Shown one piece after another: positions 41,601 through 53,600 of a DNA stretch of 64,000 nt. The notes beneath the pieces are model-generated. The model did no database searches. It was not told the DNA's origin and was given only the letters and a program-made list of their open reading frames with translations. The number at the start of each line of letters is the position of its first letter. Within the stretch, counting starts at the first letter, position 1. A program made the translations under genes and the position numbers. The stretch covers positions 5,846,715 through 5,910,714 of the forward strand of contig JAKZAP010000008.1 of the NCBI GenBank assembly GCA_023053575.1. The letters are read 5' to 3'. This stretch comes from Branchinecta lynchi. Taxonomy: Eukaryota > Arthropoda > Branchiopoda > Anostraca > Branchinectidae.

Positions 41601-44600
41601 AACGCTAGGCAGCGTCCCAATCGATTTTCATCGACGCGGTTTTAGCAGAGTTGCCGGTCTCTCCCACTATTATTGTCTTTGCGCATACTGACCGCTCTTC
41701 TGGGCAAAAAGCTCTGCCTCTGCGCTCTGCGTAAAGAAGGAGCGTCTGCGGAAAAACGTGACGCAATAGACACATTTTGGTTGAATCAAGAGGTGTTTGG
41801 TCTGTCACGATGTCAAACCTTGACAGTTCATCAAAGCCGATGATAGTACTCTTCTCGCTAATATCACCAGAAAACCTGCATTCTGACTTTCTTGTTTGAA
41901 AGCTTATTTGCAGCTGGAGGATTCACAGAAGCTTTTATTTTTTAGGTGGCATGGTTATCATTGCTGGGACTGGCTCAAACTCCCTTCTTTACAATCCAGA
42001 CGGTTCAGTAGCCCGATGCGGAGGATGGGGGCATATGCTTGGAGATGAAGGAGGAGGTAAGTGCTGGGTTTGACATATTTTGTCGCATAAAGCCCAGCAT
42101 GCGAAGGCAGGGTCGATCGCTGTTCGCTGCTTCTTCTCGTTTAAAATCAATCACAGAGAAAATAAAGTCTGAACTCGAAGATCGGACAAGAAATACTTGA
42201 TTATTCCTATCAGTTTGTGTAAAGATATTGTGTTCCAGAGTAGGTCATCAAGATCTCGGAAAGAGTTAAAATATAAAAATTACTAAAACAAGTCATTTTT
42301 ATAGAGGATAAATCCAATGAATATTGCTGTACTACAAAAAATAAACTAAGCCCTTACTTGTGGGGGATCCAGTCCCACCACTCCAGGGCGTGCCTCTAGC
42401 GGGAATCTTTAAAATGGAGGAGGAGTCAGCTTTATTTTCGTTCCAGTCCCTCGCAGAATGCCGTCGTGTCTGTTTATCGGTCTCATTTCACACGCCTTTC
42501 ACCGAAATTTTTGTTTTTTACTCAAAGATCGCTGTTGGCATCGTTTTTTATAGGACTTGCCTTCCCGCCAAGTGCCGTATACCGATCACCTTTCCGTCGG
42601 CCGGTCGATCTGGTGATCGCGAGTTAGGGTACTTCCAGATGTGTAGGACTGAAACTTGGCAGGCGTATTAGGGACCCGATTAAACTAGCTTGGAAATAGT
42701 CACTTCCCCGATCCGACCATCGCGGTGAGAGCGGAAGGGAGGGGGGTCCGGAATATTGAGGTGTGTATAACATTTGAACGGGGTGTCAGATCTTAATGAA
42801 ACTTTAAGTTTGGAAAGACCTCGTAACTCAGATTTCCTACTTCAAGTCCGGAAAGGATCCGTTGACTTTGGGGGGAAGGTGGAGGGGGGGAGGGTCGGAA
42901 ATCGTGTGACACGTTCAGAGTGGACTGCTCGGGACGAAACTTGGTCGGAAGAACAAGCACAAGCCCTAGATATGTAGCTGACAAGAGCGGACCGGATCCG
43001 GGCACTATGGGGGGAGTTGGAGGGAGGGTTCCGAAATTCTGGTGATCCGAAGTTAAGGTGCTTTCAGATGGTTAGGGCGATGAAACTTGGCAGGCATATC
43101 AAGGTCTCGACCGTGTTTATTTAAGAATTGTCGTTTTTCCGATTCGAACATCGTGGGGGGGAGGGCCGGGAGGGGTAATCCGGAATCTTGATGTATGTGT
43201 AACTTCAGAACTGATGATCGGATCCCTATGAAACTTTACATTTGGAAAGACCTCCTGTCTCAGAAGTCTCATTTTAACTCCGGGACGGATTTGGGGGAGT
43301 TAGAGGGGGGATATTGTGAAACGCTCAGAGTGGAGGGATCGGAATTAAATTTAGTGAGAAGAATTAACAAGCACGAGTTCTAGATACATCGTTGACAGAA
43401 CCGGACCGGATCCAGGTACTTTCGGGGAGTTCAGGAGGGGGTCTAGAATTCCGGCTATCGCAAGTTAAGGTACTTCCGGATGTGCTAGGACGATGAAATT
43501 TTGCTGGCACTAGAGATCCGACAAGATTGACTTTGCTTACAAATGAATTTCTAGCTGCTTCAGCTGCAGCTTAACCACTTAGTAAAAAAAAAACTATTTT
43601 TCTGTGGGCTACCCCTTAAGGGCCCATAATCATTTGTGCCGCAACGACGTTGCTTACACAGGAACACCTGGCTCCCTTAAAGTGCGCATCATCATCGAAA
43701 AAAACAACTATTTTTCCATGGGCTACTCCTCAAGGGCCCATAATCATTTGTGCCGCAACGGTGTTGCTTACACAGGAACACCTGGCTCCCTTAAAGTGCG
43801 CATCATCATCGTAAAGTGCAAGAACAACTTACGACTAACGATACACTTTCGTGGTCCCCAAGGCAAAATGAGCACTCATGACTCGAGGTTTTGCTTACAA
43901 AGGATAAAGATAATCCCGCGAGTTGACAAATTCCCACAGTTATCTTCTGTCCCAGCCTACCAGCCTTGCGACCAGCCATATGAGCTTACATCTCTTTTTG
44001 TTAGAACGAAGTCTAACCTCACGTTTATTTCTCAGCATGGTGGATATCACACAGAGCCATCAAGACAGTAATTGATGAGGACGACAACCTCCGAACGCCA
44101 CCACATGACACCTCTTTCATACGTAAAGCGATCTTCGAGCACTTCAAAGTACAAAACAGGTAGGCTACTTTGGGTCTGTTCGAACCTCCCTTACTTGTAT
44201 TCACCAAAGCTACTCCCGTCGTCCCACCCTGTGTATATATACTGAGTGTGTTCCACCCGTCTAACAGTAGTAACTATTAGTTAGTATTTTCGTCCCAACC
44301 TTGTGAAAAGTTACTACGTTGATCGTTCCAACCTTCTGAGATGTAACTAATATCTTTCCTTTTTATGGCACTTGAGCTTACTCAAGTGCCATATAGCGAT
44401 TGTAATTTCTGTCCGTCAGTCGGTCTGTCGGTCCCGGTTTTGCTAGTTCGGGCACTTCCAGATAAGCTAGGACGATGAAACTTGGCAGGCATATCAGGAA
44501 CTGGACCAGATTAAATTAGAAATACTCGCTTCCCCGATCCGACCATCTGGAGGGGAGTGGAGGGAGGGGGAATCCGGAAAAATGAGGAAAAATGAGATAT

Positions 44601-47600
44601 TTTTAGCTTACGAACGGGTTATCGGATCTTAATGAAACTTGATTTATGGAAGGAACTCGTGTTTCAGACACTCCATTTTAAATCCAAACCGGATCCGGTG
44701 ACATTAGGGGGAGTTGGAGGGGGAAACCGGAAATCTTGAAAAACACTTAGAGTGGAGGGATCCGGATGAAACTTGGTGGAAAGTACAAGCACAAGTCTTA
44801 GATACATGGCTGATATAACCGGAACGGATCCGCTCACTTTGGGGGAGTTGGGGGGGGGGGAGAAGTCCGAATTTGTAGTGATCCCGCGAGTTCCGTGCTT
44901 CCTGATGTGCTGGGACGATGGAAATTGACAGGCATCTCTGGGACCCGACCAAATTAAATAGGAAATCGTCAATTCCCCGATTCGACCATCTGGGGGGGGG
45001 GAGTGGAGGGAGGGGGAAGCCAAAATTTGAGGTATTTTTATCTTGCGAACGAGTCATCGGATCTTGATGAAATTTTATATTTAGGATGACCTCGTGTCTC
45101 AGACGTCCCAATATAAATCCGGACCGGATCCGATGACACTGGGGGGAGTTGGAGGAGGGAACCGGAAATCTTGAGAAACGCTTAGAGTGGAGGGATCGGG
45201 ATGAAACTTGGTGGGAAGAACAAGCACAAGTCCTAGATACGTCATTGATATAAGCGGACCAGATCCAGGCACTCTGGGGGAGTTGGGGGGGGGGGGGGGT
45301 CCGGATTTCTAGCGATCCCGCGAGTTCGGCATACTTCCTGATGTGCTAGGGCGATGAAACTTGGCAGGTATGTCAGGGACCCGAACAGGTTCACTTGAGA
45401 ACAGCCGTTTCCCCAATCCGACCATACTGGGGGGAGTGGATGGATGGGGAGTCCGGAATCTAGTGGCGTGTATAACTTTTGAACGGGTGATCGGATCTTG
45501 ATGAAATTTTATATTTAGGATGACCTCGTGTCTCAGACATCTCACTTTAAATCCGGGCCGGATCCGATGACACTGGGGGGAGTTGGAGGAGGGAACCGGA
45601 AATTTTGAGAAACGCTTAGAGTGGAGGGATCGGGATGAAACTTGGTGGAAAAAACAAGCACAAGTCCTAGACACGTCATTGACATAATCGGACCGGATCA
45701 GGGCACTGTGGGGGAGTTGGGGTCGGGGTCCGGATTTCTACCGATCCCGCGAGTTCGGCATACTTCCTGATGTCCTAGGGCGATGAAACTTGGCAGGTAT
45801 GTCAGGGATCCGAACATATTGACTTGAGAACAGCCGTTTCCCCGACCCGACCATCGTGGGGGGAGTGGGTGGATGGGGAGTCCGGAATCTAGTGGCGTGC
45901 ATAACTTTTGAACGGGTGATCGGATTTGAATGAAACTTGTCTGGTGAGCTATCGCCTCGGACGTTCAGTGTCACGTCCGGGTCGGGTCCGATACCTGTGG
46001 GGATGGAGGGGGGGGGGGGGGAACTCGAGAAACTCTAAAAGCAGAGGGATTGGGACGAAACTTAATGGATAACAAGCATTAGGCCTAGATGAAATTGAAG
46101 GAGCCAAATGGTTTCGGGGCTCTGTGGGGGGAGTTGGAGGGGTTTCCTGGAATTCCGGTAGTCGTGAGTTAGAATAGTTCGAGATGTAAAACGACAACGA
46201 AACTTTGCAGGCATATTAGCGACCCGAATTATCTTGACTTAAGAACCTGACACAACATACCCCCGGAAACTTCCGTTCCTAGATCCGAGCATTTTTTGGG
46301 GAGCACGAGAAGAGAAATATGGAAATTGACTTCTATAAATTGCAAACGAGTGGTCTGATTCGAGTGAAACTTTATGGGTGATACGAATCGATGGCCTCGA
46401 CATGTGAAACATGCATTCGAACCATATGCGACCACGATTAGGGGAATTGGGGATGGGGGGACTTTTGACAAGCACAAAAACCAAACGGATGGACCGAATG
46501 AGATGCAAATTCGACTGTGCCGAGTTTATGTGGCCTAGATTTGTTATTTGGCGTCCGGGCCGAATTCCGTCAAGGTAGGGGGGGGGTACTGGAAACTTAC
46601 AGATAGGCTAAGCTCCAATTTCAGTAAAACTTGATGGACAGGAACAGGGAATTAAGAGATTGGGCCCGAACCGGCTCCGACAACGTTGGTGGGAGGGGGG
46701 GGGGTACCGGAACTTTCCAAAATTGCTCAGATTCGAGTGAAACTTAATAGATGGTATAAAAGAAGATGCGTTAGGTGGTCGATTTTTTTTATTCCGAACC
46801 AGATTCGGCCACGGTAGGTCGAGATAGAGTGGGTACCGGAAATCGTGTCGCACGTCTAGGGATCAAACAAATGGATTTATTGGGATGAAAGTTTGAACAG
46901 TCATGTGCATTTGCTACAGACAATCGAGACGACGCCGGAACTGCTCAGAAATGAGTGAAACTAAATATCCTATTTCTATTTCCGAACCGCATTTTTGGAT
47001 GGCGGTCGTATTTTGTGACGTTCTCATCTACTTTCTTGTACAGCCTACTCGTACAAGTGCCATATGAGCTCGTAGCTCTTGTTTAAAAAAGGAAACACCA
47101 ACGATTGAATCAACAGCGTTACAGCATGTCAAAAGCGCCAAAGTTCTTGGCCTGACAATTGAAAATGATCTGAAATGGGACAATCTCGTGAACTCCATCT
47201 GTCAGAAGGCTAACGGTGCCATATCTCTCTTTTCAAACCTGACACGATTTGGTTTTTGGGATCCCAAAACGTCCGTCTGTCCGTCTGTAAGCACGATAAC
47301 TCTCGAAGGGAATGAGATATTTTGATGAAACTTGGTGTGAGGATTCGTTGGGTCGTCGGACCAGTCAAGTTCGTAGATAGGCTTTGTAGCCCTACATTTA
47401 GGGGTGGGGGTTCAGTTTAAGGGGCAAACAAAATATTTTGAAACAGCTAATTTGATAGACGATTATGAGGTAAGAAGACATGCTGAACACGACGGTGAAA
47501 ACCATTTTCTCGACGGACAAGTAGTTCGCCCAGAATCCGGCCCAAACCGGAAAGTTTGTTAAAATTAAAAGTTTTATTTGGAGTTGATTAGATGTTCGAT

Positions 47601-50600
47601 TTAGGGCAAGAAGACATGCTGAACACTTGTGTGAAAAAAAATTCTACCTGGACATTTAGTTCCCCCCGAATCCGGCCAAAACCGGAAAATTGTTAGAAGC
47701 TTAAGTTTTATTTCTATTTGATTAGATAACCGATTTAAGGGTAAGAAGAAATGCTGAATCAGTGTTTGACAATCATATTTTACCCGGAAATTTAGTTCGA
47801 CCGGAATCCGGCTGGAGTCGGAAAATTTGTTTATAAGTTAAATTTTTATTTGAAGTTGATTAGATGTTCATTATTGGTGAAAGAAGATACCCTGAGTTCG
47901 TTTTTGAGCTTTCTTTTTTCGCCGGACAAGTAGTTCTTGAGTTCGGCCGAAACCAGGAAATTGGCAGAAGTGGCAGGAAGTTTTCGTCAAAACAGATATG
48001 ACTTATAGGGGTAAACACACATGCTGAATCCATCTCTGAACTTGGTTTTCTCAGATGACTAGCTATTTGGCCTTAATCTGCTTCTGAATTTTAATTGTAA
48101 AAATGTTCAAGGAGTCTGGCAATGACTATATCAGGCCCAGTTGTCTGGATCGGATATTGAATTTTTGGGAACCCATCGAAACCTTTGGTCTTGTTCTACA
48201 AAGGTATTATTACAGTGCTACCTACTCTTTGTTCGTCCACTTACCGAATACGCCTGTCAAGTTTGGCACCCTGGCCTAACCCAGAACCAGTCTCGAGGAT
48301 CGAAAAAATTCAAAAGCGTGGTCTCCGAATCATCCTTGGGGACAAATACTTGGACTATGACTCGGTTCACTGGCGAAGCTAAGCCTAACATCCCTTGGCG
48401 ATAGAAGACATGCACTAACTGTGAAATTTGGTCTCCAGCGCCTCGAGTCCGATCAACACCGCACCATTCTACCAAACTTTAAACCGAATTGTTACATATG
48501 AAATTAAGACCAGACGTAATTGTAAATTTAGTTCCGTGCATAAATTTGACAAGCCTCCTGCCAATTCATCTGAGCAATTTTTAAAAACATTTGTGCCGTA
48601 TTTTACTAAGTTTATAACGAAAAGCCGTGAATTTGAAATATTTCTTGTTCGTGTTGTAGTGTGTCGACGTGCCAATGTTATAACTGCTATGCTTTTATAT
48701 TATGGTGAATAAATCTGAATTGAATTAAATTGAATAACTATTTGCTTACCACGCTTGGTAGCGTGGTAAATACGATCTCTTGACGGGATTGGCCGATTAG
48801 CCCGTGGCACGATGCTTTGCCGAAAAGAGAAAAATGTGTTCCAGTCGCCATGAAGCCAGAAGCTGTGACACCATGCGTAGTAACTATGGTAAGTAGGGTG
48901 GAATACCACCAGTAAATAGGGGTTGGAATCTTGAATGACAATTGTGGTGGGCACTGGCAGAGCGTCCAGTCAAATAAATAAGCTAAAGTGGGCGCTCACA
49001 GAGCCTGTTGCTTATCGTAGTAACTACGCAGGCCGTCACGACTTCTTTGCGTCAAGGCTGGAACGCATTTTTCTACTTTGGGCAAAATATCCCGCCACGT
49101 GCTAATCGCACCAATGGTATCACAGAGGTTACGACGCTATCGAGCGTGATCAGAAAATAGTTTATATTAGCAAGAACAAATAGCATAGACACTAATTGAA
49201 CTGATCCAGAGGTACGTGCAACAGACGTGCTGACCCGGTCTGCAGCGCGTCACATGTGCAGGGGCGGTTCGAAGGGGGGTCTAGGGGGTGACTCACTCCC
49301 CCATGCTCCAGAGAATCTACTCTCAGTCGCATGTTTCTAGCTTGTCAGTACGACAATCGTATGTTTTTAGCTTTTCAGAATGACATGCAGGCAGTTACCA
49401 AACGTGAATTTCACCCACAGATCACACTTTTTAGTTGTATGGCTGCGAAGAAATTTGTATTCGTATGTCTATTCAGGTTCACAGTTGTGTGTTCTGAGTT
49501 TTCCAGCATGATAAGTCGAATGTTTCAGCTTGCCAGAATGACATCTACCGCAAATTTCGCCTGAAAAGACCCGTTTCTTGTCGTACTTTACGACGGGATT
49601 TTCTAGTCGTAAATTAGAGACAGTCGTAAGCTTTGGCCTTGCCAGATAAAGGCAGACACAGCAGCTAGTTTATCGTGAATTTGCCTTCAAATTGTCTGTT
49701 TCTGGTCGTATTGCTCCATATAGATCTTAGTAGTATGTTTTAAGTTTGTCAGATTCACAGTTTCTTGTTCTCATTTTGTCAGAATCAGTCGTATGGAACT
49801 TGCCAGAATAACATCAACCGCGAATTTTCCCTGAAAATGACCCGTTTCTTGTCGTGTTTTATGAAGAGATTTTCTAGTCGTCTATTAGAGACAGTCGTAA
49901 GTTTTGAGCTTGCCATATAAGGAGTCATGACGTTAAGGCTTATCGTGTGTTTTGAGCTTGTTAGAATGAAAGTCGTATGTTCGAACTTGCCAGAGTGACA
50001 TAAATGCCATTACCAGTCGTGATTCTCACTCTGATGCGCTGAAAACAGGCTGATTTTCGAAAATTTCGCCTGCGGCGCGACGTTTCAACATTATCCTACC
50101 TGATGTTGTGCAAAAATCTCCTTATCTTAAAAAGAAACAGGCACAACCGCCTGATGATTGCACTATTTTTTGTGCAGTCTAAATTCAAAGCGGAAGTGGA
50201 ACCACGTACCAACTTCCGGGAAAATATCCCACTCCGTTTGCGAGTTATCGGAGCACTAACAAATATGTCAGTGCACATCGTAGTAGGCAGCCTTTAAAAT
50301 GTTGCGCCATCTTTCATAGCCGCCTACTCGCTATCTGATTGAACGGCCTGTAATTTAGGTAAGGTGTTATAGGCCTAAAATTTCAGCCACCCTAAAAGCT
50401 AGAAATGCCAGAAAAAGGTTGGATTACAATAAAATCGCCTGCGGCACTGAGTTTAAATTTGTCTTAGGCACATATGGTAAAAGCTGCTACTTGGGATCTG
50501 AGCCATGTTTAAGGCAAGAGTTTGTGTGGGAAGTAGTCGAATATTGCCGACTAACAAATTTTGCCTGCGGCTCTTTCGTAGCCCTACTCTGTTTCTAATT

Positions 50601-53600
50601 AGTTGAAGTGTGAATCATTTATGTGCGGTTTTAAGCTTGAGATTTGGAGTCTAAGCTACATTAAAAGGTAGTAGTTGTTAAGGAGTAGTTGAATTCTGCT
50701 CGGATTGAAAAAATTTCTCCGGTGGCGCTCACTTTAGTTTGTCTTGAGTACTTCGCTTGACAAAACCGATTTGTCCAGCTTATATACTTATTTGTTTATT
50801 ATTTATTGCTACAATGGCATTTTCCGTAACATTTTAGAACTTATAATTTTAATATTTCTTGGGCCTGCGGGTGCTGTGTTTTTAGCCAGTCGTATATTTT
50901 GAAGTCCTCCCCCCCCCCCCCCCATGCCCAAGCCCTTCGAACCGCCCCTGCACATGTGACGTCACAGTGGTAGACCACCAATCGGCTTTTACTTTCGAAA
51001 TTTCTTCTCTAGGGATTTACTGCGATATAGCTGTTTGTAGAGGTAACGAGTTGTGATGTTCCACGTAGCTCCTACCCTGCGCTCGTTTGCATCGGCAGGG
51101 TATCGGGAATCTATTCAACTCTGTATGGTCCTATTACAGAGATAGGGAGACGAATGTTCTTGTGCTTATTTTAGAAACGCCTCTGACTAGAAGTTGTATG
51201 TAGCAATGATCATTTCTTTGTTCCGAAATGCCGTCGAGATTTTGGATTAAGTAATACAGTTTGACTTTTAATTGACCCTGTTGCATTTGCAGATTCGGAC
51301 TCCTTGACCCATGCTACAACAACTTCTCAAAGACAAAATTCGCTGCTCTCTGTTCCAAGCTCGCTGAAGGTGCCGAACAGGGGGACGCCATGTGCCTGGA
51401 TTTATTTCAGATTGCGGGTGTTGTCCTTGGCGAACATGTCGCTGCCCTCGTCCCCTCCGCACATAAGGTTAGTACCATATAACCCGCCAACACCCTTAGA
51501 AACTGAACCCTCCGAAACCACCTGAAAAAATTGGCCGGTGTTCATTCGTCAATAGGGTAACTGGACCGTGGAAGAGTTTGCCAGCAGAAGTTGTTGATTC
51601 AGGCAGTATCCAAATGTTTAAGCGTGGTATAGCCAACCACCCATTTTACTCAGTTGCTTTTTGGGATACCTATGACATCGTAAAAGTTGTCCGTCTGTCC
51701 GTCTGGAAGCACGAGAACTCTCGAACGGAATGAGATATTTGATGAAACTTGGTGTGAGGATTCGTTGGGTCGTCGGACCAGTCGAGGATGGGCTTTGTAG
51801 CCCTACATTTAGGGGTGGGGGAGGGGGTTCAAATTATGGGGCAAAAAATATTTTGAAACAGCTAATGTGATAGTCGATTATGGGGTAATAAGACATGCTG
51901 AACACGATGGTTAAAACCATTTTGTCATCGGACAAGTAGTTTGCCCGGAATCCGGCCGAAACCGGAAAGTTTGTTTAAAGTAAAAGTTGTATTTGAAGTT
52001 AATTAAATATTCGATTCAGGGGTAGGAAGACATGCTGAAGACGATGGTGAAAACCATTTTCTAGACGGACAAGTAGTTCGCCCAGAATCCGGCCCAAACC
52101 AAAATTAAAATTTTGTATTTGGAGTTGATTAGATGTTCGATTAAGGGTAAGAAGACATGCTGAACACTTATGAGAAAACAATTTTCTACCCGGACATGTA
52201 TTTCGCCCGGAATCCGGCCGGAAAATTGTCAGAAGTTAAAGTCTTATTTCTGGTTAATTAGATAACCGATTTAGGGGTAAGAAGAGATGCTGAATCCGTG
52301 TGTGATAATCATATTTTACCCGGACATATAGTTCGACCGGAATCCGGCTGGAGTCGGAAAATTTTTTATAAGGTCAATTTTTATTTGAAGTTGATTAGAT
52401 GTTCATTATTGGTGAAAGAAGCTTTTAGCTTTCTTTTTTCGCCGGACAAGTAGTTCTGGAGTTCGGCCGAAACCGGGAAATTGGCAGAAGTGGCAGGAAG
52501 TTTTCGTCAAAACAGATATGACTTATACGGGTAAGACAAGACAAGACCCAGTTGTCGGGATCAGATATTGAATCTTTGGGATCCCATCGGAACCTTTGGT
52601 CTTGTTTAGTTTGAAAACTTGTTTACTTTTGTAGTGTGTCAGTTTTTGCGTGTAAAGTGTATCTAACCCGTTTGTACCCGTGTCGGAATGGCGACAAGTA
52701 ATGATAAATAAATAAATAATGCTCCTCATGCTTACTTTACCCACGCTCGTCAGGAACAGAACATTCAATAGCTGCCTTCTAAGCGATACTCGATTCTCAG
52801 GGCTTATCCTCTCCCCCCCCCCCGCCCTCCGTACCCGCAACCCTTATCCGTCAGCAACACAATTCTTTCCATCACACCTGTGGTCACGTCGTTTTTTTTT
52901 ACTCTCGCTCGAAGATTTAGGGAAATGATTTTCCCAAGAAAAGAGCTTGAAACCTAATTTCCTCCCCCCCTCCCCCGCTCCCTGATGAAATATCGGCGAT
53001 TTATCATACCAAAGGCGACCATTCCTTCGTCTGTCTTGGCCTACAGCCAAATCCATAATTTCTCTGCTACATCATGTTAACACTGACATCTAGTAGCAAC
53101 TTTTAGGAGTACATGGGGAGGAATTCCGAAGAAAGTTGTCCGGCGTTTCACCAAAAATAATACCGTCAAGAAGACGGGAACCAGGCTTTGCGAGGCGTAA
53201 TGTCCCTAGTAAACTACCACAAGCCTGTGTTTGGGATTCCGAAATGTAAGTGACAGGATACCTATGACGTTGTGAATGTTGTCCGTCTGTCAGCACGATT
53301 ATACTCTCGAAGGGACTGAGACATTTTGTCAAAGTTGGTGCGAAGATTCTTTGGGTAAAGTACAGGTCAAGTTCCTAGATGGGCTCTGTTTGAGATATTT
53401 TGGTGAAACTTGGTGTGAGGATTCGTTGGGTCGTCGGACCAGTCAAGTTCATAGATGGGCTTTGTAGCCCTACATTTAGGGGTGGGGGAGGGTGTTCAAT
53501 TTAAGTGGCAAACAAAATATTTTGAAACAGCTAATTTGATAGTTGATTATGGGGTAAGAAGACATGCTGAAGACGATGGTGAAAACCATTTTCTCGACGG

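Noticed and set aside
45309..46508. Several minus-strand frames of 78-135 codons with similar proline-rich peptides
   Set aside because: They recur in A1 (e.g. 895-1131, 1384-1590) because the family A modules repeat; the peptides come from C runs opposite G runs.
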